A stretch of 64,000 nt of DNA from an uncultured Candidatus Saccharibacteria bacterium. Lineage in GTDB: Bacteria > Patescibacteriota > Saccharimonadia > Saccharimonadales > Saccharimonadaceae. Under the pieces are notes generated by a model. That model did not search any database. It saw only the letters and a program-made list of their open reading frames with translations, and had not been told where the DNA came from. Positions 16,045 to 23,050 of the stretch are shown piece by piece. Where the stretch lies: contig CAMVRN010000003.1 in assembly GCA_947169915.1 (NCBI GenBank), positions 21,383 through 85,382 on the forward strand, written 5' to 3'. Both the position numbers and the translations under genes were made by a program. How positions within the stretch are numbered: the first letter of the stretch is position 1; every line of letters starts with the position of its first letter.

Positions 16045-17184
16045 ATGAAGTATATTGCGGTCCTTGGTCGACTTCCAATGCTTTCGATTGCAGAGCTGGA
16101 AAGTCAGTTTACAGATGTGAAACCGCTTTTAAAGCGCGGAGTGAATTTGCGACAAAAGTCGGATGTTTTTGAGCTTGCGACGTTTGAAAGCGATAAGGAG
16201 CCAGATATTTCGAAACTGGGGGGGGAGCAGAAAATTGGAGTCGAAATGAAAAGTGGCTTTAATTCCCTGATTGAATTTTTGGCGGATTTACCAGAGGGGA
16301 AAATCACTCTTGGTGTGTCTGATTTTAGAAAAGGGGCTTCGGCAAGACGTGCGCAGGGCGAGGCACTTAAGCTCAAGAAAATTCTTCAGCGACATGGGCG
16401 TTCGGTTAGAGTGTTGGAGAATAGGAGCGCTACTTTGTCAACGGCGACATCGCACCATAATCAACTTGCAGAAAAGAAGAATCATGTTGAAATATTGATG
16501 ACCGAAATCGGTAATTTTAATTTAGTTGGTGTCCAAAACATTTCTGAATATGCCAAACGCGACCAGGCGCGCCCAGCACGCGATGCAAAGGTCGGAATGC
16601 TTCCGCCGAAACTTGCACAGATTTTGATTAATTTGTGCGGAGAATTAAAAGAGAATGCGAGGGTTCTTGACCCGTTTTGTGGCACAGGAGTGGTTCTACA
16701 GGAAGCCTTTTTGGGCGGGAAAACTCCATACGGAACCGATATTTCCGAGAGGATGATTGAGTATAGCAAGAAAAATCTCGAATGGATAAAGTGCGAAGAT
16801 TTCGAAGTTGAAGTAGGTGATGCAACGGCACATAAATGGACTGGCAAGATTGACGCGGTTGCGAGTGAACTTTTCTTAGGACAACCGATGTCTAAGTCCC
16901 CTGTTGATATTAAGTTAAAACAAGAAAAAATGCGTTGTGGGGAAATTACACTTGGGTTCTTAAAAAATCTTAGTGGTCAAATCGGGTCAGGAACGCCAGT
17001 CGTTTTAGCAGTGCCAGCATGGCTTCGAGAAACAGGCGAATATTCTAGGTTAAATCTCCTTGACGAGGTAGAGAATCTGGGGTATAATGTGAAGAAGTTT
17101 ATTAACTTGGGCCAAAACGACCTCTTGTATTTTAGGGAGGGGCAAATCGTGGCTCGAGAAATAATAGTATTAAGGAAGAAATAA
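16045..17184 (+). CDS. TRM11/TrmG10-like methyltransferase-fold protein
   Basis: 379 residues. An N-terminal region (about 1-160) is in the position of a THUMP/RNA-binding module, followed by a Rossmann methyltransferase domain with the SAM motif LDPFCGTGVVLQEA at 208-221 and the acidic loop GTDISERMIEY at 230-240. Relatives methylate guanosine N2 of tRNA through a D/N-P-P-Y motif. At that position this protein reads SELFLGQP (274-281), so the usual catalytic motif is missing. It may use a different chemistry, or bind RNA without modifying it. TATAAT six bases before ATG makes it leaderless. Its stop is one base before the rpmA ATG. Confidence 0.82.
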   Translation: MKYIAVLGRLPMLSIAELESQFTDVKPLLKRGVNLRQKSDVFELATFESDKEPDISKLGGEQKIGVEMKSGFNSLIEFLADLPEGKITLGVSDFRKGASARRAQGEALKLKKILQRHGRSVRVLENRSATLSTATSHHNQLAEKKNHVEILMTEIGNFNLVGVQNISEYAKRDQARPARDAKVGMLPPKLAQILINLCGELKENARVLDPFCGTGVVLQEAFLGGKTPYGTDISERMIEYSKKNLEWIKCEDFEVEVGDATAHKWTGKIDAVASELFLGQPMSKSPVDIKLKQEKMRCGEITLGFLKNLSGQIGSGTPVVLAVPAWLRETGEYSRLNLLDEVENLGYNVKKFINLGQNDLLYFREGQIVAREIIVLRKK

Positions 17185-17185
17185 A

Positions 17186-17458
17186 ATGTCACATGTCAAA
17201 GCGGGTGGTACCGCTAAGAACGTCCACAACAATGCCGGCCAACGTCTTGGTGTCAAGCGCTTTGGCGGACAAAAAGTTAAGGCTGGTGAAGTCATCGTTC
17301 GCCAAACTGGTTCAACTAAGTTAGCTGGTGAAGGAACATATATGTCCCGCAACTTCACTATCCACGCTAAAAAAGACGGAGTCGTCACATTCGTTAAGAC
17401 GAAGAAATCCCACTTTAGCGGAAAATCTGTTCCACGCGTTCGCGTTGAAGTTAGATAA
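17186..17458 (+). CDS. rpmA: 50S ribosomal protein bL27
   Basis: 90 residues with the bL27 signature RLGVKRFGGQKVKAGEVIVRQTG and the glycine-rich start HVKAGGTAKN. The N-terminal tail of bL27 reaches the peptidyl-transferase centre. The usual partner gene rplU (bL21) is not next to it; it sits instead one base after the TRM11-like gene and must be read from that transcript, with coupling by re-initiation. It ends at a strong bidirectional terminator. Confidence 0.96.
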   Translation: MSHVKAGGTAKNVHNNAGQRLGVKRFGGQKVKAGEVIVRQTGSTKLAGEGTYMSRNFTIHAKKDGVVTFVKTKKSHFSGKSVPRVRVEVR

Positions 17459-17462
17459 AAAT

Positions 17463-17485
17463 AAGCCCCCGGAAGGGGGCTTTTT
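17463..17485. terminator. Bidirectional terminator after rpmA
   Basis: AAGCCCCC-GGAA-GGGGGCTT followed by TTT on the forward strand and by TATTTTT on the reverse strand. It serves rpmA and the convergent 131-residue gene. Confidence 0.9.
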
Positions 17486-17493
17486 GGTGGAGA

Positions 17494-17889
17494 TTATGCA
17501 TGGTTTTGATACTGAGAAGTGTAGGCTGAGATGAGAACACCGATTTTTTCAAGTTCTTCGGTAAGAGCGGAAAGCCGTGAGAGAACTTCCATATAACTAA
17601 GTAAAAATTGCCCTTTGTTGGTTATTCTCGAAAATTCTGAGCGCGATTCTTTGACTCGATTTATGACGAGCTGCGTTCCGTTTGTAAAATCAGCAATCAT
17701 TTCTTCGAGCGATGAGAGAGTTGTATTGAAGTAGAAGTGGTCGAATGAAGTGTAAGGACGTGCACACGAAGCAATGTTTCCGATAATTGCAACCTTATCT
17801 TGTATGGCCTTCAGTTCCTCTTCAAGCATTGGGATAGTTTTGCTTTGCGATTGTTCGCTATTTGAGTTGTTTGTGGAAATGTCGGACAT
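17494..17889 (-). CDS. Helical protein of unknown function, 131 residues
   Basis: No family recognised. The start at 17889 is chosen because GGGGAGGG lies eight bases upstream; a longer frame has no such site. A polar Ser/Asn/Gln-rich N-terminus (1-17) precedes mostly helical sequence with heptad-like leucines (MLEEELKAIQDKVAIIGNI; LSRLSALTEELEKIGVL). It has no signal peptide or membrane helix, so it is probably cytoplasmic. It is monocistronic, with its own promoter (17957-17985), a structured leader and a terminator, the same arrangement as the secreted genes nearby. Confidence 0.7.
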   Translation of the reverse strand: MSDISTNNSNSEQSQSKTIPMLEEELKAIQDKVAIIGNIASCARPYTSFDHFYFNTTLSSLEEMIADFTNGTQLVINRVKESRSEFSRITNKGQFLLSYMEVLSRLSALTEELEKIGVLISAYTSQYQNHA

Positions 17890-17956
17890 TGTAATTTCCC
17901 TCCCCTCAAAATGTAGAGCATAATCCATGTGAAAGAGCGTCATAAACGACATGTTT

Positions 17957-17985
17957 ATTATACAATAAAATCACTATATTTGCAA
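17957..17985 (-). promoter_or_regulatory. Promoter of the 131-residue gene
   Basis: -35 TTGCAA (17980-17985), 17-base spacer, -10 TATAAT (17957-17962). The leader of about 60 bases can fold (CATGT / ACATG enclosing CGT / ACG). Confidence 0.75.
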
Positions 17986-18001
17986 GAAACTTGGAATGAA
18001 A

Positions 18002-18021
18002 AATCCCGCTAGAGCGGGATT
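18002..18021 (-). terminator. Terminator of the VanY-like gene
   Basis: AATCCCGCT / AGCGGGATT, nine base pairs with a two-base centre, followed on the reverse strand by TTTC. Confidence 0.8.
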
Positions 18022-18026
18022 CTTGG

Positions 18027-18746
18027 TTAGTATCCGCGGACGTATTGTTCAAGAGTCATGTTATTGTCCGTAATGTCGTGAGCGTCCTTGGCGAAACCGA
18101 CGAAACGGATTTCGTAGGGTTCGCTTGGATAACCGGTGATAGATTCTTTGCCGGCAGGATAGCGCTCGATAAAGCCGTAATCGGGTAAGGTTTCGTAGAT
18201 AATCTCGACAATCGGGAATTCCTCGCGACGCTCAGGAGTGATGGTATACCAGATGGGAACACCATCAGAATCTGGCAGGAGAACCATGAAGTTAATCAAT
18301 AGTCCTGTGTGATGCTCCGAGAGGCCAGGGAGGGCGACATTGTTTGTTTCGCTCCATCCCTCTAGATTGGAGTAATAGTCGTAGACCCATTGTTGGTCTG
18401 CACGTGTGCGATATGCGCTGTAGAGGCCAATACAGACGCCATTTTTCATTAAATCATATTGAAGTTCAGCAAAGGCGTACGCGGCGGCTCTTTCGACTAA
18501 GGTCGGGTCTCCGTTAATATCGGGTATTGCAATCAGGTCCGCTTGAAGAGCGGTGGCATAGTCGGCGTCAAAATCGTACGGATTTTCATCGTTTACTATC
18601 TGAAGATAGTCGCGACTCGGGTTCATGAGAGACACGAATTTGTCATCATACGGTTCTTCTTCGGCATGGACAGCTCCAATGGCAAAAACAAATACGAAAA
18701 GTAGGATACAAGAAATTAATCGTGCTATACTGTTCCTTTTAGCCAT
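18027..18746 (-). CDS. Secreted VanY/M15B-like protein with zinc ligands lost
   Basis: 239 residues from the ATG at 18746, chosen because AGGGGGTG lies just upstream. A signal peptide (1-28, ending AVHA) precedes a D-Ala-D-Ala carboxypeptidase fold. The family scaffold is clear: IGLYSAYRTRADQQWVY (107-122), LPGLSEHHTGLLIN (139-152) and SEPYEIRFVG (208-217). Active M15B enzymes have SxHxxGxAxD and EPWHxR. Here H145 is kept, but the zinc-binding Asp is N152 and the second His is E212. Loss of two of three ligands suggests no peptidase activity; it could bind peptidoglycan peptides. Its own promoter and terminator make it monocistronic. Confidence 0.85.
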   Translation of the reverse strand: MAKRNSIARLISCILLFVFVFAIGAVHAEEEPYDDKFVSLMNPSRDYLQIVNDENPYDFDADYATALQADLIAIPDINGDPTLVERAAAYAFAELQYDLMKNGVCIGLYSAYRTRADQQWVYDYYSNLEGWSETNNVALPGLSEHHTGLLINFMVLLPDSDGVPIWYTITPERREEFPIVEIIYETLPDYGFIERYPAGKESITGYPSEPYEIRFVGFAKDAHDITDNNMTLEQYVRGY

Positions 18747-18786
18747 AAAAACACCCCCTATTTTTTTGTAAAACAGTATCTTTATG

Positions 18787-18815
18787 ATTATAGCATAAAA
18801 ATGGTCAGTCTGCAA
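18787..18815 (-). promoter_or_regulatory. Promoter of the VanY-like gene
   Basis: -35 TTGCAG (18810-18815), 17-base spacer, TATGC-TATAAT (18787-18792). The -35 box abuts the end of the aldolase fusion gene. Confidence 0.78.
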
Positions 18816-20636
18816 CTAAACTGATTTTCTGAGTGCTTTGCAGTTTGCCTCAAGACGTTCTGCGAAGGCCTCTTTGGCTTCTGGATAGTTGTCGTTATTT
18901 CCTTTCCAGGCTTCTAATGCTGGGCCTTGGAGCGCGCGCGCAAATGAGAAAGTGACTGGCCACGGGAAAGGACCATTGTTGGTAACTTCCTGGAGGTTTT
19001 CGGTTGCCTGCTCTGGGGTCTGTCCGCCAGAAAGGAAGACGACGCCTGCGAGGTCTTTGGGTACGAATTTAAGCAATGTTCTTGCGGTCCATTTACCAAC
19101 TTCTTGTGGTGTTGACTTGGATTCGTACTGTTTTCCGGCAATAATCATGTTGACTTTAAGAATTGTTGCTTTTAAATCGACTTTCTTGCGTTCGAGTTCG
19201 GCGAATAGTTCGCGAAGGATAATTCCAGTGACGCCTGCGCAATGCTCAATTGGGTAATCGCCATCGAAAACTACTTCTGGTTCGACGATTGGAACGATGT
19301 TCGCATTTTGACAAGCAAGGGCGTAATCGGCAAGGATTTCTACGTTTTTATAGACGGCGTTTTTGGTTGGGGTTTTATGGGTAATCTCAAAAGCGGCGCG
19401 CCATTTTGCGAAGCGGAGGCCCATGTCGAAGTATTCTTCGAGTCGTTCTGGAAGTCCAGAAAGACCTAGGGTGTATTTTTCGGTGGAGCTAGGCATATTT
19501 GCGAGACCCTTGTCGACTTTGATGCCAGGAATGATACCTTTCGATGTGAGATATTTTACAAAATCGCGACCGTCGTCGGCGAATTGACGTGCGGTTTCAT
19601 CAAACAAGATAACGCCGTTGACGTAATTTTCGAGCCCCTCAGTCGTAAAGAAGAGATTACGATAATCGCGTCGGTGGTCATAGTCGTCTGGGATATTCAT
19701 TGATTCGAACTTTTTGTGAATTGAACCGCCAGATTCGTCGGCGGCAAGAATACCCTTTCCGTTCCCGACTAGTTGCTTTGCCATTTGGCGAAGATTGATG
19801 ATGTTCGAGCGCGCCTCAGAAGCAAGGTCTTCAAGTCCATCCATAGATAGCGACGAATCGAGCTTGGAATTTTCAACGTTGATTTTGGCCATAAGTAGTG
19901 AATCCTCCTCGGATTTATTATTTAGTATTGAACCTAAAATGGTAGCGGAAATAATAGAGTAAATCGTTAGATGCGTGAACATCTCTGTCTTTTCGAGCTT
20001 ACGGAATTTTATTTCACATTTATCTGACACGATGCTTGATTCGGAGATGAGGTAAGTTTTGGCCTTAGTATTCTTCTCAGAGATTTTATGGTCGGTAAAG
20101 ATGATGTTCGCACGTTTCAGGAGAGGCTCAACGGTTTTTGAAATGCGCTTTGGCGCGTAGAAAGCGAATCTTAGAGATTTTTGACCATCTAGGAAGGCTA
20201 TGAGCTCCTCGACGGTGGTCTTGGAAAGGATGGCCGAGCGGTCAACGAAAAGCCAATCATAATCGTCGGAAATGGATGACGCTTGGAATACAGTAGAGCG
20301 TCTTTCGCTTGGTGTTAGATAGGAAATTTGGTTGCCAGCGCAGAGGATGTAACGATAGTTCGCGGCGTTAATAAAGGAAGAAGCAAAATCTTCCGATTCT
20401 GGAGCGATATTTGAGCCGTAGATTTCGGCTTCGAAACCGAGATTTTTTAGAACTTCAAGGGTAACAATAGCGCCGGAGTAGAAACTACTGCGACTATAGA
20501 ATTGATGAGAGGAACCATTAAAACCGAGATTAAGCCATTTTGTTCCGTTTTGGTCAATTTCGAGGGCTTCTTGTCTTTCATTAAGGCGGAGATAGATATC
20601 TTTTAAGATGTTGCCCACGATAAGAATTTTGTTCAT
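18816..20636 (-). CDS. PfkB-like domain fused to class I fructose-bisphosphate aldolase
   Basis: 606 residues in two parts. Residues 1 to about 258 look like a PfkB/ribokinase fold: ILIVGNILKDIYLRL at 4-18, YSGAIVTLEVLKNLGFEAEIYGS at 53-75 in place of the substrate loop, NIIFTDHKISEK near 177. The GAGD anion-hole motif expected near 220-235 is absent (THLTIYSIISAT), so kinase activity is unlikely. Residues about 275-606 form a complete class I aldolase: GKGILAADESGGSIHKKF, FAKWR (K411), EPEVVFDGDY, Schiff-base Lys at K494 in LKVNM, and LSGGQTPEQA. It should cleave fructose-1,6-bisphosphate in glycolysis. TATAAT with upstream TGC ends six bases before ATG: leaderless. Confidence 0.9.
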   Translation of the reverse strand: MNKILIVGNILKDIYLRLNERQEALEIDQNGTKWLNLGFNGSSHQFYSRSSFYSGAIVTLEVLKNLGFEAEIYGSNIAPESEDFASSFINAANYRYILCAGNQISYLTPSERRSTVFQASSISDDYDWLFVDRSAILSKTTVEELIAFLDGQKSLRFAFYAPKRISKTVEPLLKRANIIFTDHKISEKNTKAKTYLISESSIVSDKCEIKFRKLEKTEMFTHLTIYSIISATILGSILNNKSEEDSLLMAKINVENSKLDSSLSMDGLEDLASEARSNIINLRQMAKQLVGNGKGILAADESGGSIHKKFESMNIPDDYDHRRDYRNLFFTTEGLENYVNGVILFDETARQFADDGRDFVKYLTSKGIIPGIKVDKGLANMPSSTEKYTLGLSGLPERLEEYFDMGLRFAKWRAAFEITHKTPTKNAVYKNVEILADYALACQNANIVPIVEPEVVFDGDYPIEHCAGVTGIILRELFAELERKKVDLKATILKVNMIIAGKQYESKSTPQEVGKWTARTLLKFVPKDLAGVVFLSGGQTPEQATENLQEVTNNGPFPWPVTFSFARALQGPALEAWKGNNDNYPEAKEAFAERLEANCKALRKSV

Positions 20637-20677
20637 GGTTAAATTATAGCATAGACAGGAGTTTTTCCATAGAAAAT

Positions 20678-20698
20678 ACCCCGCTCAAGGAGCGGGGT
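20678..20698 (-). terminator. Terminator of the signal-anchored 195-residue gene
   Basis: ACCCCGCTC / GAGCGGGGT with a 3-base loop, followed on the reverse strand by ATTTTC. Confidence 0.82.
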
Positions 20699-20711
20699 GG
20701 GGAGGGAGGGG

Positions 20712-21299
20712 TTAGTTGTAGATTTTTACATGGATTTCAATACGTTTGACGGTTTCTTTTCCATCGCGGAGTTCATAATAGAATTCATAATTCCCTGCTG
20801 GGACATCTTCCTGTGGTAACAGTTCGAATTTGATTTCGTATGAGACGTTCGGTTCGAGCGTGATTTCTTTGTATTCATCAAAGCACCAAGCCCAATCATC
20901 ATGGGGTTCGTTGTCGTCGGAAGCATCCGATACAATTAAGGACGGGGTGAGCTCGAAAGTGATGTTTTTCGCGGAGCGAATTCTAACGGTTACGTCTCGT
21001 TCTTCGCCGGCCTTCATAGGGATGTAGATTTCCAATGTATGAATCTCGTCGGTTAATGCATTATCGAATTCTGGAGTTGGCGTTGATTCTGAAACAGGAA
21101 CATCGAAAGTTGAAGGAACCACAAGGGGTTGTATCTCTTTTTCGTGGGTTATAGGTGTCGAAGTTTCCTGCGGAGTATCTAGGTCGGATTCTGGCGGAAT
21201 TTCTTCAGCTATGGCAATTCCGGTCATGACCAACATGAAGATAATCGGGATAAGAATCACGGCATAAATAGTGGCGAAAAATAGACTATCCTTTTTCAT
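20712..21299 (-). CDS. Signal-anchored extracellular beta-sandwich protein
   Basis: No family recognised. 195 residues from the ATG at 21299 (AAGGAG upstream; the longer frame lacks a site). The N-terminal hydrophobic segment (about 7-32, ending GIAIAEE) is a signal peptide or anchor. A Pro/Thr/Glu-rich linker to about 80 follows, then about 110 residues of alternating strands (LEIYIPMKAGEERDVTVRIRSA; VSYEIKFELLPQEDVPAGNYEFYYELRDG) with the look of an Ig-like/CARDB-type domain. It is probably displayed on the surface. Monocistronic with its own strong promoter, a perfect 5' stem-loop and a terminator. Confidence 0.72.
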   Translation of the reverse strand: MKKDSLFFATIYAVILIPIIFMLVMTGIAIAEEIPPESDLDTPQETSTPITHEKEIQPLVVPSTFDVPVSESTPTPEFDNALTDEIHTLEIYIPMKAGEERDVTVRIRSAKNITFELTPSLIVSDASDDNEPHDDWAWCFDEYKEITLEPNVSYEIKFELLPQEDVPAGNYEFYYELRDGKETVKRIEIHVKIYN

Positions 21300-21350
21300 T
21301 GTTATCTCTCCTTTTTCGTATACTAACTTCTCCCAAATTGTTATGTGCCG

Positions 21351-21372
21351 AGTTGAACCCCCCAATTCAACT
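21351..21372 (-). promoter_or_regulatory. 5' stem-loop in the leader of the 195-residue gene
   Basis: AGTTGAA / TTCAACT, seven perfect pairs with an 8-base G-rich loop. It begins within about ten bases of the predicted start point. Confidence 0.55.
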
Positions 21373-21381
21373 ATAATTTTT

Positions 21382-21410
21382 ATTATAGCATAAACACCTT
21401 AAAAAGTCAA
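21382..21410 (-). promoter_or_regulatory. Promoter of the 195-residue gene
   Basis: -35 TTGACT (21405-21410), 17-base spacer, TATGC-TATAAT (21382-21387). Confidence 0.8.
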
Positions 21411-21436
21411 TAAAACACAGTTAAACTAGGCTTACA

Positions 21437-21462
21437 AAAAGACCCCTTAATAGGGGTCTTTT
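21437..21462 (-). terminator. Terminator of rplY
   Basis: AAAAGACCCC / GGGGTCTTTT, ten base pairs with a 6-base loop; U-rich on the reverse strand (TTTTTG). Confidence 0.88.
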
Positions 21463-21491
21463 GAATTTCTAGGTGAATAAGTGAGTAGCGA

Positions 21492-22187
21492 TTACTCTGC
21501 AGCTTTCTCTTCGCCTCCGGTAGCTTCCTCTTCGGGTTTGCTACCAGCATCGCTTGGGACGTCGGCGGCGTCAACTTGAGCTTCAGCAGCTGCCTTTTCG
21601 GCTTCTTCACGAGCAGCGGCTTCAGCGACAGCGTCATAGACGTTCGCAACGACAGCATCTTGGTCGAGTTCTTTATCTGCAAACTCAACTTTCTCTGGCA
21701 AGACGATATCCCTGATAAAGAGTTTGTCTTCGACAGTTGCGAGTTTAGAAGCATCAATAACGACTTCTTTTGGAAGGTCGGCTGGTTTAGCTTTGACGTC
21801 AATCTCTTCAAGAATTTGGTCGAGAGTGAGATGTGCTTTAGAAGCATCGGACTCTTCGAAGTTTTTGATGATGATTGGGGTGGTTGCTTCAACTGCTTTG
21901 TTTGCAGAGACGGCTTGGAATGAGACAGCGATAATGCGACGAGAAACTGGATCGATTTGGACGGATTTGACGATAGCCATAGTTTTCTTATCGTCAACGA
22001 CTAGGTCGATTGGTGAGTGATAACCAGCTAATTTCAAGACTTTTTCGGTGTCGTTGTAAGGTGATTTAGCTAGAATATCAGTCTTTCCACCGTAGATAAC
22101 GGATGGGACAAGGCCCTCTTCGCGCAGGGCGAGGGCTTTTTTACCAGTTTCCGTGCGGACGCTCAAACTTAAATTGTAATCAGACAT
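21492..22187 (-). CDS. rplY: 50S ribosomal protein bL25 (CTC/TL5 type)
   Basis: 231 residues from the ATG at 22187 (AAGGAG six bases upstream). The N-terminal L25 domain (about 1-90) starts LSVRTETGKKALALREEGLVPSVIYG. A second CTC-type beta domain follows to about 185 (VIDASKLATVEDKLFIRDI), and an acidic Ala/Glu-rich tail. It binds 5S rRNA in the central protuberance. Its own promoter has -35 TTGCGT and -10 TATAAT (22215-22243), and it ends in a strong terminator. The tail is probably disordered. Confidence 0.94.
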   Translation of the reverse strand: MSDYNLSLSVRTETGKKALALREEGLVPSVIYGGKTDILAKSPYNDTEKVLKLAGYHSPIDLVVDDKKTMAIVKSVQIDPVSRRIIAVSFQAVSANKAVEATTPIIIKNFEESDASKAHLTLDQILEEIDVKAKPADLPKEVVIDASKLATVEDKLFIRDIVLPEKVEFADKELDQDAVVANVYDAVAEAAAREEAEKAAAEAQVDAADVPSDAGSKPEEEATGGEEKAAE

Positions 22188-22214
22188 ATTTTTCTCCTTA
22201 AAAGTATTGCTCTT

Positions 22215-22243
22215 ATTATACCCGAAAATGCAAGATAACGCAA
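22215..22243 (-). promoter_or_regulatory. Promoter of rplY
   Basis: -35 TTGCGT (22238-22243), 17-base spacer, -10 TATAAT (22215-22220). The leader is about 20 bases and contains AAGGAG. Confidence 0.7.
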
Positions 22244-22265
22244 GGGGGTTATGCTCTATAAAAAG

Positions 22266-22284
22266 CCCCGCCTGGGTGGCGGGG
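22266..22284 (-). terminator. Terminator of the 213-residue orphan gene
   Basis: CCCCGCC / GGCGGGG with a 5-base loop, followed on the reverse strand by C then TTTTT. Confidence 0.9.
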
Positions 22285-22294
22285 TGTTTGGGCA

Positions 22295-22936
22295 TTAAGG
22301 GTTTAAATCTTCGGCGGTGAAGTCGTTTCCCGACTCAATATCTTCGCTTTCTTCTGCTTGAGAACCTTCTTCTGAGAAAATGTCCGGGAAAGCGGAGAAT
22401 GGCGGGATGACGAGGCCTACCCAGTCACACTGGGCAAAAGTGTAGAGCCGACTTTCGTACCCAGGAACGGGTTGATTTTCTAAGGAATCGGCGATTGTGC
22501 AAAGGTGAAGGTCGTATTCGATTGTGTCATTGAATTCGATTACTTCGTCCTTAACGAGGTCGATTGCATAGAGCTTGCCGTTCTTGTCGAATACTGTGTC
22601 GGGGAGGCGAAGCATTACTTCGGCATCTTTTACTTCCGACAGGTCGAGAACCAGATATTCAGGGCAATCGGTCTCGTGTATGTAGTAGTTCGTGATTCGA
22701 CTCGCAATCTGGATGTCCGCAGGGACAAAATAGAACCGATTTGGCGCCTGTTTGGTTTTGGATGCGCTATTGAAGAACATCCGGCCAGTCGGCGAGAAAA
22801 TCGGAACCAGATTGATGAGTCCGCCGTTGTCCAGACAGACACCGAGCTGTTTGTGGCCTTCCCCAGCGACAATCGTGCGAATGCCGCTTTCGTAGGTCAT
22901 GGTTCTGATACCATACCGCTCATCTAAACTCCTCAT
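22295..22936 (-). CDS. Protein of unknown function, 213 residues
   Basis: No family recognised. The start at 22936 is preferred over an ATG twelve bases upstream, because that upstream ATG overlaps the GGGGG ribosome site. The sequence looks like a folded alpha/beta cytoplasmic protein (LGVCLDNGGLINLVPIFSP; YLVLDLSEVKDAEVMLRLPD), then an acidic tail (EEGSQAEESEDIES). No signal peptide or membrane helix. It is monocistronic, with a strong promoter, an elaborate two-tier 5' stem-loop and a terminator, as for the surface-protein genes nearby. Confidence 0.7.
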   Translation of the reverse strand: MRSLDERYGIRTMTYESGIRTIVAGEGHKQLGVCLDNGGLINLVPIFSPTGRMFFNSASKTKQAPNRFYFVPADIQIASRITNYYIHETDCPEYLVLDLSEVKDAEVMLRLPDTVFDKNGKLYAIDLVKDEVIEFNDTIEYDLHLCTIADSLENQPVPGYESRLYTFAQCDWVGLVIPPFSAFPDIFSEEGSQAEESEDIESGNDFTAEDLNP

Positions 22937-22950
22937 GTTAACCCCCATCC

Positions 22951-22988
22951 TAGTTCAATAAAATTTGCGGAGGACCGCGATTGAACTA
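22951..22988 (-). promoter_or_regulatory. Two-tier 5' stem-loop in the leader of the 213-residue gene
   Basis: Outer stem TAGTTCAAT / ATTGAACTA (22951-22959 with 22980-22988), nine perfect pairs, enclosing an inner GCGG-AGGA-CCGC hairpin (22967-22978). It lies directly after the predicted start point. Confidence 0.6.
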
Positions 22989-22997
22989 TATCTTATT

Positions 22998-23026
22998 ATT
23001 ATAGCATAAAAATCCTATTTTGACAA
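22998..23026 (-). promoter_or_regulatory. Promoter of the 213-residue gene
   Basis: -35 TTGTCA (23021-23026), 17-base spacer, TATGC-TATAAT (22998-23003). Confidence 0.78.
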
Positions 23027-23050
23027 TAGATACATGGGTATAGATGAGGA

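Noticed and set aside
21407..21997. Reverse frame of 196 Ser/Leu/Lys-rich residues
   Set aside because: Alternative-frame shadow of rplY that runs through its terminator.
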